DNA of 64,000 bases from Gnetum montanum (Eukaryota; Streptophyta; Gnetopsida; Gnetales; Gnetaceae). The notes beneath the pieces were generated by a model that did no database searches, was not told where the DNA came from, and saw nothing but the letters and a program-made list of their open reading frames with translations. The first letter of the stretch is position 1. The number at the start of each line of letters is the position of its first letter. Location of the stretch: assembly GCA_015680685.1 (NCBI GenBank), contig MNCI01016273.1, forward strand, positions 1,048,903 through 1,112,902, given 5' to 3'. Shown piece by piece: positions 22,640 to 34,929 of this stretch. The translations under genes were made by a program, and so were the position numbers.

Positions 22640-24503
22640 GCGATTCTCTATTTGAGTTTAATGGAGTAAATTACTAGGTACTCCAATAATATAGAGTGAT
22701 ATATGCTCATCTTGATAAGTACGTATCTAATTTCACCTTTGTGCTACAACAAGATGAACTACTATGAGGATGTGGCATGGATGACAACATTGTATTGCAA
22801 ATTGATCGATCCATTTTGGTGATGCTCCAACAAACTCTTATGTAATTGGACATCCAAGGACTTCATGTTAAGTATGTTATGCAAGATAGTAACACTAGGG
22901 ATTATCATCCCATTGATGCGCAATGTTTGAAGGATCAATAGCTAGAATAGTGCTATGATTCTATGAAGGGAAAGTGGTTTAACAATTTTCCATACTTGAT
23001 GTATCAAAAGGATGGTCGAGAATCCTTCTCTGGGGGGTTTTCATTCAAGGAGACTTCTCTCTTTGACTTTGGTGAAGGAGGTCAAAACTAGAACCTACAT
23101 TCTATGATTCATAATCTGAGTCCTAGCAAGAATGGATCTAATGAAAATGTGAAATCAAAGAAGAAGAGTAATGGCAAGGATGCGGGCAAGCAGTAAGATC
23201 ATGGTCATGCTTGTCAAAGAAGGGGTGGTAGGAATTGATATGATGCTAGTCCTTCTTCCTCTTCACTTTCATCATCTTTATCTTTTGTATTTGAACTTAA
23301 TTATTCGGGGTGTGATCATGATGGAGGTAACCGATGGGACTGAGATGATGATAGGAACCATTTAACAGGTCAAAACTCAAGGTGTGGGCATTCAAGAGAG
23401 GCCCATCGCCATGAATGAAGGGGAAGCAAAGGGTATTGTAGGCACTAGAATCATGGCCTTGATGAGCCTTTGCTTACTACCTAGAGCATGCTAAACATTG
23501 TAAAGGCAATAAGAACTCCTACAAGTCATAGTAAGGATAGTTGAATCAAGAGTCTAGACATGAACAATATCCCTAGGTTCGAAGGGGGATATAAATCAAA
23601 CCTAAAAAAACAATCTTCAAGCTTTCCACAATGCTTGTGCTTTGTAAAATATAGAAAATTATTGGCAAAAAATTAATTTGTTTTCCATTATACTCATTAA
23701 AGAAGAAAAGGCTTCATTGGTACTTAGAACTGGAATCCATGAGATGATGGAGTACAATGCTTGAACTATTTAATGAAAAATATTAGACATACTCCCAAGT
23801 GTCCAACATGAGGAGGTAGATCCAAGGATGGAAACAAGGGACACATGAACACTTGGATGTCACCATGGGCTAATATTATTCTCTATTACATAGATTTCCT
23901 AGCCAGGGTTATTCTCAATAGGAGTACCTTCGCCAGATCATAGATGGGCTTCGATTACAAACAAGAAGAGCTCTTGGAGTCTATGCCCAAGGGAAATTGT
24001 GAGGATTAAGAGCCCATAAAATTTAATAGCTAATCAAGTAAGTGTCAAAAGAAAAAGGAGAGTCGAGAAGATGCAAAAGTGTAGAAGAATACAACTGTGA
24101 TCCTTCCATTCACAAGAGGGAGGTTTGATTTTGTGATACTAAGGAGAAATCATCACTTAATGAGGTGGTGAACTAGAAAGCCTTATTGATTCAAAAATTT
24201 GCCTCTAAAATTTTGAATAAGGTAGATCAGTTATGGAACTCTATGGATAGTAGATTTCATGTTGTCCTAAAAATTATTGAAGAGTCTAAAGAAAAAAGTA
24301 GTGATCATGATCGCAGAAGGAAAAAGGAAGCTGAATGTGCCAATCAAAGAAGTAAGGGCAAGATTGTTGCAATAGAGGAAGTTGCATATATTGAATTAGA
24401 TGATAATGGTGGATGTGATATCTATCAATATGAACATCCTAAGGGATGTTGTCCCAATGTTTCATACTTACAGGAGTCTAAGGTATATTCTCTAAATCCA
24501 TGA
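22640..24503 (+). pseudogene. D gag remnant
   Basis: Follows A and B gag piece by piece: IYAHLDKYVSNFTFVLQQDE near 22700, MNNIPRFEGGY at 23560-23592, and the charged domain with an altered zinc motif C-D-I-Y-x3-H-x3-C in the frame 24186-24503 (first pair Cys changed to Tyr). Many stops; the most decayed gag of the three. Confidence 0.75.
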
Positions 24504-25149
24504 CTAGTAAAAAGGAAAACACCCAGAAGATTTCCTTATTCTCAAGGTAATTCTAGGAAGTTCCATTAGAAACAAATAATATTATCCAAGTGGAAATCCA
24601 CCATAATCATATGAGTAGTATCAAGAGTGGTAGTAACCATAGTCATGGGCATTTCCATCATCTAGATAGCAATACCCTTGCAGATATCTAGATCCATATG
24701 GGTATTATGTTCAATAACCCTTGTCTCAACATGATTCTTCCAATCATAGTTTTCCTTTTCAACATCACTCTTACCCTTTCAAATATTATTAAACTCATTC
24801 TCCACATCTAAGAAGGGATACCACTTTTTAACCTTATCCTCCTCCTATTCCTACATCTATTCCTCCACCCTCAACACAACTATTGCTTGTTCCATCTATG
24901 CAAAGTAAACTTCTAGCCCAATCGCAATAATGCAATGCTACCAAAGTGATCAATCTACAACCAGTTTATCAACCAAGTGGTCTTGACACTAGATCATGGA
25001 AAAGAGATTTTGTTTGTCTAATAGTCCATATAAGCCCTCACATATACATGCATTTTGCAACCCTTCTTCTCTATCTCTCTTTGCATCTAATCCATTCAAG
25101 TCCCCTTCAAACCAAATACTTTCCAGAACCCATACTATTATCTGATTGG

Positions 25150-25590
25150 ATCTAGGTTGGGAACCTTTTGAGGAAATTAGTTGATCTTGGGAGTCCTCTT
25201 ATTTATCTATAGATTGTTAGGAATGAACTATGTAAAGCTCTTCTTAATTCAACTTCTAGTATGAATTTTATTTCTCATGAGATGTATACTGCCTAGAACT
25301 TATCACCCCTCAAGAAGAGCAATATCTGATTGGAGTTGGTGGACTAGTCCATTATTGTTCCATTGGGACTAGTGAAAGACATTGTGACCACTATCTATGG
25401 GTGGTTTTATCTTGCTAATTTCCTAGTAATCAAGGTTAAGAGTTGTAAAGGGGACTTCTCAATCATCATGGGAAGGGAATGGTTGAACATTGTTGATGCA
25501 AGAATGGACATCAAAAATCTTTTCCTACAGGTATCTAAGGAAAATACATTCAAAAAGATCAAGAAGATATGAGTTCCATGCATTACATAC
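25150..25590 (+). pseudogene. D protease remnant
   Basis: Frame 25363-25572 reads GLVKDIVTTIYGW and FSIIMGREWLNIVDAR, the second half of the protease. Upstream, ALLNSTSSMNFISHEM marks the active site, where the triad is N-S-T instead of D-S/T-G. The region 24504-25150 is a low-complexity, stop-filled linker. Confidence 0.72.
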
Positions 25591-25999
25591 AATGATATAC
25601 GGTGAAATTTTGTGCAAAAAATTTGGTCCTTGAAACAAGCATCTATTTCCACATGAAGGTATTTTGCACCTAAAGTAGATATTCAAAGGTGCCTGTATGT
25701 AGCAACCACAAAATAAGAGAACACCCAATGGCTAAGAACTGATTCTAAAAGAAGCATACTTTTCATGGAACCTATTGAGAGCCTAACATGTACTTATGTT
25801 GTAAGCATGGATGAACTAGAGTAAGTTCATCACTAACTCTCTAATAATGCAAATGATGATATCTATTGGTGAGAGTTGGAAATTCCTAAGAACTTTAAGT
25901 AAGAGCCCTTTGAGTTAAAAACTCTACCTATTGGCATGGAATATTCATTTTTGAAAAATGAAAAGCCACTAATAATCAATGAAAATATTGCTCTAGAAC

Positions 26000-26940
26000 A
26001 CAAATAGAATTCTGTTTAATGTGGCTGAGAAATGGTTAACCACCTTTTCTTGGTCATATCCTAAACTCACAAAGATTGATCTTAGGATATGCCAACATTG
26101 TATCTGCACTTACTCAATCAGGAAGCCAAAGAGATAGCCACATACGCAATTGAACCTCAAATTGAAGAAGATTGTCAAAGAGGAAATTAAACAACTCCTC
26201 AAGATGGGGATTCTCTATCCCATTACAGATAGTAAGTGGGTTAGTCCACTCATGATTGTGCCAAAGAATTTGTAAGTGGTGGGTTTGCATCAATTTTTTG
26301 CTATTGAATATGGCAACGTTCAAAGATCATTTTTCATTGTCATTTTTTGATTAGGTGTTGGACACCATATATGGGAATTGTTATTATAGTTTTCTAGATG
26401 GTTATAGTAGCTATAACCAAATCCAGATTGTGCCAAAGGACTAAGCCAAAAGAATATTCACGAGTCCTTGGGGGAACTTTGCATATTGCAAGATGCTTTT
26501 TGGTCTATGCAATGCTCCTACCACTTTTAAACTTCTAGTCTTAAGCATCTTTCAATAGAAAATTGGTAGTAGAGTGAAATTATTTATGGATGATTTCTCC
26601 ACTTATGGTGCTACATTGAAGCAAGCCTTGGACCACCTTGAGCAATTACTAAAAATATGTATGGAAAAAAACTTGTAGCTCAATTGGAAAAAGAGCCATT
26701 TCATGGTCCAAGAAGGCATTGTGTTGGGGCATTAAATATCATGATTAGGGATTGAGATTGACCTTGAAAAATAAGAATCATCCAATGAATTACCCATCAA
26801 CTGAAAAGTGTAAAATACCATCATTCCTTGGAAACATTGGCTACTAGTGGTGATTCAAAGAAAATTTCTCTAAGATTGCAGAATCATTGGTCAAGCTAAT
26901 AAAGAAATATGCTCTATTTATTTGGACTAAGAAATGTGAA
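26000..26940 (+). pseudogene. D reverse transcriptase remnant
   Basis: The translation gives LKMGILYPITDSKWVSPL, FSIVIF, YYSFLDGYSSYNQI, LCNAPTTF, the catalytic LFMDDFSTYG near 26578-26605 and the later IVLGH. Frames shift repeatedly. Same lineage as A and B. Confidence 0.78.
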
Positions 26941-27390
26941 AAAGAATTTCAATAGCTAAAGGAGAAACTTGTAAAAACTCCAATTCTATAAGCACCTTAT
27001 TGGTTTAGGCCATTTCAAGTTATGATGAATGCAACAAATTATACTTTGGGGGCTATGCTTATGAGTTGGATGATAAGAAACATCCATATTACATCCACTA
27101 TGCAAGTTGAAGCATTTTGTGTACACAACTAAACTACATGATCACAAAAGAAAAAAAAATAATTAACTACAATGTTGTTCACACTAGAAAAGTTTAGGCA
27201 TTATGTGCTTGGATACAAAGTGTTTATGCACATGGACCATAGTGCCATTTTCTTCCTCATGAACAAGCCAATGGTGAGCCCTTATGTCATATAATGGCTT
27301 GTGATCTTATAGGAATTCAATCTTATGATGGTAGATTAGAAGGAAACTAAGAATGTGATTGTTGATTACTTGTCTCAGTTGTGATGGGAC
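26941..27390 (+). pseudogene. D RNase H remnant
   Basis: Recognisable as the counterpart of A/B RNase H (TNYTLGAMLM, NIHITSTMQ, FRHYVLGYKVF, HMDHSAIFFLMN words across frames). Heavily broken. Confidence 0.65.
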
Positions 27391-27599
27391 AACAAAGAGG
27401 AGAAAAGCCCACTCTATGATTAGTTTCCTAATGAAATCCTCTTTTTCAGGGCTATAATTTAACTATTGTCCATCGAACTTAAATTTTATAATGACAGTTT
27501 CACCTATCTTCTCATTGAAGTGATGCCACAAGGGTTGGACTATGAAAAAAACAATAGTTTCTTGACCAAGTAAAATACTTCATGAAGATAAATAGACAC

Positions 27600-27899
27600 C
27601 TCTACAAGGTGTACACTGATAGCTTAATTCATTGGTGTGTCCATTGATGATCAACTATGCATTTTCTAGGAAGCTCATGAGGGTCCTTATGGGGGAAACT
27701 ATGTTAGGAGATGCATGACCATTAAAATCTTGATGACAAGGTACTATTAGCCAATAATTTCTAAGGATGCTCATCAATTTGTTCATTCTTGTGAACATTT
27801 CCAACGAAATGGTAAAATGACTACTTGAATGGAGAGACCTCAATAGTGGATTCAACCATTGAAACCCTTTAACATATGGGGCATTAATTTCATGGGTCC
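27600..27899 (+). pseudogene. D integrase, N-terminal part, cut by B
   Basis: Zinc region HQFVHSCEHFQRNG and the start of the core, IWGINFMGP. The first catalytic Asp is Asn here. Coding stops in GGTCC at 27895-27899, where element B is inserted, and resumes at 37729. Confidence 0.8.
27895..27899. other. Left target-site duplication of B (GGTCC)
   Basis: GGTCC, repeated at 37729-37733 just beyond B's other end; both copies sit at the same Gly-Pro codons of D's integrase. Confidence 0.85.
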
Positions 27900-28715
27900 T
27901 AATGAATGGTGAGGTACCCCTATACTCAACCATACAAATACGAGCATTTCACATGTGATCCAGTTGAACTCCAAGGACTAAGTGCTTACATGACCTAATG
28001 GAACACTCAGGGTTAATCAATCATTTTCTTCCCAAACATACTTGTATTGTCATGGTTGTATGGTTAACTAAGCTTGAGGTACATGAATTTTATAACTTTT
28101 ATCTTTTTAATGCCTTATACTAATAGGGAAACATAAGTAGAACTAAGTGACTAACTTTCATTAACTAAGTTCTAATTGTCCTAACACCAGTATCCGTTTC
28201 CACTTGCCACACACATCCTGAACCAGTGTAGCGCTGCTGGGATTACCAAATGCTACTCGTTACTGGGTTACCAACTGCTACACACATGCTCAAAGCAGTC
28301 ATACTAAGTGTACTTACCTAGGAGAGTCATGGGTTGAGAGAGGGATTAATTAACTATAAAAGCATTTAAACATTCAAAAATAATTAATTACTATTTAGCT
28401 TAGTCCACATGCTGCAAGGTTTGTCATAAAGTTCATCTTTATTGTCGTACAAAAATGTGTGCTTAGGTACAATTTGCTCGAATAAAAATCTATTCACATT
28501 AAGACTCCTACTGCGGGCACATGGAAATTATTCTAACTCTGGAATGGTAAAACTAAAAGAGTTTAGCTAAGGTTCTAAGTCTAAGTACCTAGAACAGGGA
28601 AAGCTTCCTCTTATTTATAGAAATTATGGTAGGTCGCAATATCGCATACGTGATATCGTGGGGTGAACATAATATCGCATATGTGATATCATGTATGAAA
28701 TATCGTGACTCATCA
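27900..28715 (-). repeat. B 3' LTR (816 bp)
   Basis: On the + strand TAATGAATGGTGAGGTACCCC (terminal TG decayed to TA) to GACTCATCA at 28715. TATA box on the - strand at 28610-28619. Several GATATC/AATATCGC palindromes at 28635-28710. Confidence 0.87.
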
Positions 28716-28728
28716 TACACCCATGACT
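28716..28728 (-). other. B polypurine tract
   Basis: AGTCATGGGTGTA on the - strand directly before the LTR start TGATGAG. Confidence 0.72.
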
Positions 28729-30646
28729 AAATGAAAACTTCTCCTAGAGTTCCTTACAAAATATTGGGAAGGTATGGGATTATTGACTTGAATAACACTA
28801 ATGGTGAATGGGGTGACACGTGAATGGATCATCATTACAATACATGGTAATATTAGTGTTCATGACCACAAAAGTGAACACTATACACATTTGACATCCT
28901 GCCCTATTTGGAAGCTGAGGGAGAAGAGAGGAGAGAGAGAGAGAAAAGAAGAAGTCTGTTGTTGCCGATGTCAAGAATGCACTTTCCGTTGGTCATCCAT
29001 AAGAACGCCATCAATCCTATTCCTTGCATAATTGTTCTAGCACTAGTCCATTCTAAGTGTTCCCTCCAAGTCCAATCCATTGTTTGATTGCCATCTGCAC
29101 ACACAACATAGTCTTATATTAGTAAGGATAAATGAACCACAATGCAGTTAATACCTTGCCTCGGTGTAAGGTCCATTGGATGAGTTGTGATATGGCTAAT
29201 GCGGATTCTGGAGATATAACACTGGTGACTGCCCAAGGTGTAGGGGTTAAGAAAAAATTGAAAAAATTGGACTCGGACCCCCATGACTAAGAGTGATCCT
29301 CCAATAGCAAGAGAATGGAAAAAGATAAAGAATAAGAAAGATGGAGAAAAAGAAACAACGACAATGCCAATAAAATGGATGTCAGGGATGGAAATGAACA
29401 AAATAAATGTTGATTACAAAAATGTTTAAGGGAAAGAAAATAACTGATGCACCAAATAAGAATGCCATTGGGTCCTCCCCAAAGCAAGCTTATGCCCCTA
29501 ATGCCCTAAAAATCCTGCATTGAAAGAGTCCACAGGCTCTATAAATGCCATTTGGAAGTAAGAGTTAAAGTCTTAACCACAAGAATTTACCAAAAAGAAA
29601 ACAATGCATCAACCAAAATATAGACTATTGATACAACTGGCAATGAGGTGAAAAATGAAGAAAGAATGATGGAAAGAAGAGAATGGAATGGAATCTCAAG
29701 AACAAGGTGGTGTATAGCCCCTTGTGTATTAATGATTAATGTGACTTAATAGATCTCATTCCAAATCTAGCCTCAAACAATCCACATCTAATAACTTCAC
29801 ATTAATACATTTGGCCAATCCATCCACTTGAAGTAACAAGAATGCTTCTACCAAAAAGTCACCACCATTCCAACGAAACAAAAAAGGAGAAAGTAGGAAG
29901 CAAGAAAGGACCTTAGTTAGAGGGAACATGTTTGTTTAGTTCCATAACCAGTTCTTGTAGCCCAGATGATTATTTTTTCTAAGGGATGTGCTTTGAATTC
30001 TTACTTTTATTTCTGTTGTTTTTTTTTTTCATGAGAACCACACCATGCAAAGACTTATTATTTTTATTAGCTCAACTTCCTGATAATGGAGCAACGTCGT
30101 AATGGTAAGGAAAATTGAAGAAGAAAACATCCAAATACCCAAGAGAATGGCCAGCACAAGTGTATCAAATCCCCTTGAAGTCATACCCTTTTCAATCCTT
30201 AAGTCCTTCCTTATTTTGAGAAATGGCCAGTCACCAATTCATTGAGAGTTTTATTATTAAGAAAGGGACTGTATAGTTCAAAGCCAAGAGAGACCATAGA
30301 AATTCATGGATGCATGAATAACATGGACTCATTGCTTGTTATATCAAAAGAACCATAAATTAGTATCAACATCATAACTCAAAAGTAAAAACCAAATATT
30401 AGCAATTAATGGAGTATAATTCATACCACCATCAGCAGCACTTATTAGGTGACGAACCTAACAAAATAAATAAACACTCAAATAAATGAAAAAGTATGAA
30501 TGATGTTGCAAAATAAAACAAGAAAAGGTAAAGAAATTTGTAAAATAAAAACTTAAAAAGGAACTAAGGGCTTCAAATGATCAGTAGAGGTGGCCATCTC
30601 CCCCATGACTCAGTTGAAAGGAGGAGATCCGAAATAATGAGCAAGG
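28729..30646 (-). other. B post-integrase region
   Basis: Counterpart of A 13107-15100. GA-rich microsatellite at about 28918-28952; short frame 28904-29104 (66 codons, M-C-A-D-G-N-Q-T start) like A 13281-13475; T-rich tract near 30480-30550. No envelope-like gene recognised. Confidence 0.6.
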
Positions 30647-31800
30647 TCATCCTTTCTCAGAGGTATTATGTGCACTAACTGTTCTAAGTTCATGGAAGGG
30701 TTTGGTTTGTTGCACATTGACCAGTAATCTCTTATGAGGGCTCTTAGGCTTATATATGGTCATGGCCCCTAAAGGAAAGGTTGTATGAATAATGTAAGGC
30801 CCTTCCCACAATGATTGAAATTTTGTATGTTGTGGCACATGTGTGGGGTTCTAGTAGAGGACTTTATCTCCTAGTTGATACTTAACCTTTTGAATTTTTA
30901 AGTTATGATGTTGCTTGTTATGTGCCTTGTGTAACTTATTTGATGATAGGGCAACCAATCGGTTCTCTTCTAGCACATTTAGAGTTGCCAACCTTTGTTT
31001 TTGTGCTAGATCAAGGTCGAGGTGGAGGTCACAAGCCATGGATAGTGTACGGAAAACTATTTGAGTTAAAAGCTTTGGAAGTTTTCTATATACTAACTCA
31101 TAAGGAGAGTAGCCTATAGGAAGTTTCCAAGTACAGTGGTATGCCCTAGAGAGCATCATTCAGTTTAGTGCTCCAATCTCTCCTATATTTGCTAATTGTC
31201 CTTGTTAATATTTTAGTGATCTCCAGGTTAGTGACCTCAACTTGGCCATTAGCTTGGGGGTGATAAGGTGTAGTCAATTTATGTTCAACCCCTAAGCGTT
31301 GCATTAACTTCTGAAAGGTTGCACCTGTGAAGTGTGTTTGATTATCCGAGATAAGTGCCCATGGCACACCAAACCTATTTGTGATTTTTTTTGCAAAAAT
31401 CATGCAATTGTAGATGATGTACATTCTATAACAGTAGTTGCTTCAGCCCATTTCGTTAGATAGTCTATGAAAATAATGATGTAAGATTTTCCATTGGACA
31501 TTAATGTATTGGGCCCCATAAAGTCTATTCCCCAATGTCGAAGGATCTAAAGGTTGAATCCATTTTTGTGGACCCTCCATTCTAGTAGTCATTCCTCCAT
31601 CATGTTGACAACACTCGCAAGATTGGACAAATTGATGGGCATCCCGAAATAATGTTGGCCAGTAATATCCTACAACCAAGATCTTAATAGCCATTCATCT
31701 CCCTGCATAGTGACTCCCAGAAGGGCCCTCATGAGTGTCTTCGAGAACTCTTAGTTGGTCCACTTTGGGCACATACCATCAAACCAAACCATTAGGATAG
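30647..31800 (-). pseudogene. B integrase remnant
   Basis: Frames 31443-31694 (zinc region, HQFVQSCECCQHDGG), 31146-31424 (ALISDNQTHFTGATF, PYHPQANGQVEVTN: second Asp and Glu intact), 30851-31159 (C-terminal region, GDKVLY) and 30647-30838. A stretch near 31430-31560 is frame-shifted and the first Asp region is unclear. It is kept better at the catalytic core than A. Confidence 0.85.
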
Positions 31801-31959
31801 ACTTTATAAAGTTGTCCATTAATCTCCATAAAGTACTTGGCTCTGTGAAGAAACTGCTATTTCTTCCTAAAGTCTAGCTCCTATGGTGTTTGTTGGGTAA
31901 GGAGATAGATGAGAATGCTACTATACCAATTCGTCTCCATGGGTTAGTTATGCACTACA

Positions 31960-32340
31960 TCAGCAAAGAGGGCTTCATCAGGAAAGTGATCAAAAATTAC
32001 ATATTCATCCTCCTTGCTATCCTAGTGCAACCATGATAAATGATCTGCAACTATGATCTTGGTGCTCTTTCGATTGATCATCATTGAATGAAACTCCTAT
32101 AGGATTACCAGCCATCATATAATACGAGGGCTAACAATTGGCTTGTTCATGAAGAACTTGATTGCACAATGATCCGTATGAATGAACACTTGTGCCTAAA
32201 CTTATCTAGTGTAAACACTACAACCATTAATTATTTTTCTATAGTTGTGTAGTTAAGTTGTGCACCGACGATACTCCTACTTTCATAGTGGATGTAGAAA
32301 GGATGTTTTTGGTCATCTAACTATGTAAGTACAGCTCCTA
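31960..32340 (-). pseudogene. B RNase H remnant
   Basis: Continues from the RT frame (HIMTDTSSYALGAVLT at the end of 32321-32692) through FYIHYESRSI and LNYTTIEK to LMVVVFTLDKFRH, then decays. A short internal deletion is likely near 32185-32195, where A keeps a longer YVLGYKVYIYINH stretch. Confidence 0.75.
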
Positions 32341-33350
32341 ATGCATAACTAGATGTGTCAGTCATTATATGGAATGGTCTAGACCAATCAGGGGCTTGTA
32401 GAATGGGATTTTCCATAAGCTTTAATTTCAGAGTTTGGAATGCTCGTTCACATTCCCTGGTCCATTTGAATGGTGCATCCTTCTTCGTTAGTTCTACCAA
32501 TGGTTTGGAAATCTTGAAGAAGTTCTCAATGAATCTCCTATAATAGCCAGTGTGTCCAAGGAATGATTGAATGTCTTTCACAATTTTTGATTTTTGGATG
32601 ATTCGTTGGATGACCCTAAATTTATCTGGATCTACCTCTATTTCAAAATGTGAAATCTTATGCCCAAGTACTATGCCTTCTTGGACCATCAAATGGATTT
32701 TCTACCAGTTGAACCTTAACTTGGTTTCTATGCATCTTTTTGGTACTTGCTCTAATTGGTCCAAGGCTTGATCAAAGCTTGTTCCATAAGTGGAGAAGTT
32801 GTCCATAAAGACTTCCACTCCATTTTCTATCTGATGTTGGAATATGCTTAGAACTAGGTGTTGAAACGTGGTAGGAGCATTGCACAAGAAAAATGACATT
32901 TGTTTATATGAAAACATTCCCCAAGGACTAGTGAATGTTGTCTTGGCTTGATCTTCTGGTGCTATCCATATTTGGTTGTATCCACTATAGCCATCCAGAA
33001 AACTATAATAGCAATTCCCTGCTATGGTGTCTAAGACTTGGTCAACGAATGGCAATGGAAAGTGATCCTTAAATGTTGTCATGTTCCGTAGCCTAAAATC
33101 TATACACATCCTCCATTTTCCTCTTTTTTAAGGCACGATCACTAGAGGACTAACCCATTTTCTATCAGCAATGGGATATATGAACCCAGCCTTAAGAAGT
33201 TGTTCTATTTCTTCTTTTACTATTTGCTTCAATTTTGGGTTCAATCACCTCTACGGTTGTTTTTGAGGTTTCATGGAGGGGTCCATGTAAATCCTATGCT
33301 AGAATATCCTAGGATCCATTCTAGTTAACTCGGGGTATGACCAGGCAAAG
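32321..33350 (-). pseudogene. B reverse transcriptase remnant
   Basis: Frames 32702-33109 (CIDFRLRNMTTFKDHFPLPF, SFLDGYSGYNQI, SPWGMFSYKQ) and 32321-32692 (IVLGHKIS, FLGHTGYYRRF). The catalytic box reads FMDN, so one metal-binding Asp is lost. The usual MPFGLCN is MSFFLCN. Confidence 0.87.
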
Positions 33351-33667
33351 ACTTTTAACCACTTGTTTATCACTTTCAAAAGTATTTCTTTTTGTTTGGG
33401 AATAAGTCTTGCATTGATGATCACCGGTTTTCCATTTTTGAGGGTGATATACTCTAGACCAGTGGGCAATGACTTCAAATCTAGGGGCTCTTGTTTAAAT
33501 ATCTTAGGATTTTCTAGCTTCCCCTAGTTGATGTTTTCAAGGTTAAGGCTTGGAAGTTGGCAACGAACTTGCTCTAGTGTACCTATGCTTTCAATCCAAG
33601 CACTCATTATTCCCTTAGTTAGTTCCATGCATGTTAGTGAGTTGCTCTCTTGATCAGCCATGAGCCA

Positions 33668-34450
33668 CTAGGTTTCTTCTTGTTGTGTGGCTACTACATA
33701 CAGGAACTTTTGTATATTAATGTCTTGTGCATACTGATTGCATTCAGGCAATGCTAAACTTTTCATAACCAATGATCTCTGCACGCAATGGAACCCTGTG
33801 TCACCATATGCGATGCATGAAACTTTCTTCTTCTTGATCTTTCCAAAAGTGTTCTTCTTGGATATTTCTAGGAAAAGATTATGGATTCCTAAGTGTGCAT
33901 CTATAGTACTTAGCCATGCTCTTCCCATTATTATTGGGAAGTCCCCCTTACCTTTGTTTACTTGTATCTCTATGAAATCAGCTGGATACAACCACCCACG
34001 CACAATGGTAATGATGTCCTCCACTAGTCCCAAGGGGATAGTGATGCACTAGTCAGCCAGCTCTAGTTGAATGTTACTCTTCCTTAATGGAGGCAGGTTT
34101 CAAGCTTTCTACATCTCTTGTGATATTAGGTTGACTTTGGAACTTGAGTCCAAAAGAGCTTTACATGCTTCATTCCCAGTGACTTGGAGATAGATTAGAG
34201 GGATTTTAGGATCAAATAATTTTCTGGGAAGGTGGACCACCTTAATCCAATTGGTAACGACATGTGTTAACATAACCATATGTGTTGAGATTGGTGTTTG
34301 GTTTGAAGGAAGCCCTAAATCCTTAATTGATGAGAAGGCATTTAGAGGTTCAACCGCTTGTAGTTGTGAGGGATTAGTTAGACTATTAGTTCTAAAGAAG
34401 GGTATTTTCTTCATTAGGTTGTCAAAACCAACTATGGGTTGAGGATTCAT
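33668..34450 (-). pseudogene. B protease region
   Basis: Frames 34109-34450 (LPRKLFDPKIPLIYLQV, ALLDSSSKVNLISQEM) and 33668-34033 (GLVEDIITIVRGW, FPIIMGRAWLSTIDA). The active triad is D-S-S instead of D-S/T-G. Confidence 0.77.
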
Positions 34451-34929
34451 AGCCCTTGTGACATTGCATTGCTGTGGTTGAGCGGGGAGTTCCCTTACAT
34501 TGCTGGAGTTGGTGGTAATGGAGCTATCAGTGTGAGAGTTGTGGATGGGTTTGGAGGATGGTATGTCTGTGGGTTGTCTCCCCTAGGAGAAGGAGTCCTA
34601 TAATACTCTCGAGCTTGGTAGTGACATTGTGATGTCACATGACCAACAGAGTCACATGGAGATATTGGTTGCTGCACGCAGTAGCCATATGGATCTAGTT
34701 TCTAGTAAGGGTATTTTTTCCTTGGTGGTGGCATCCCCCATGACTGTGGGTATTTCCACTATTTGTGTTGCTCAATAAGTTGTGGTGGAGTTCCACCTAG
34801 ATAATATGTTAAGGGTTGATGGAATTTCCTTGGGTTACCTTGGGGATAAGATAACTGTCGGGGTGCTTGCCATTTGTTAAGTCATGGGTTGAGTGCATAC
34901 ACCCCAGACTCTTGTAGATGTGAGATTAC

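Noticed and set aside
29114-29487. Hydrophobic frames on the - strand in B as a membrane protein
   Set aside because: Phe/Leu/Ser-rich translation of a pyrimidine-rich tract; no such frame of equal length in A.
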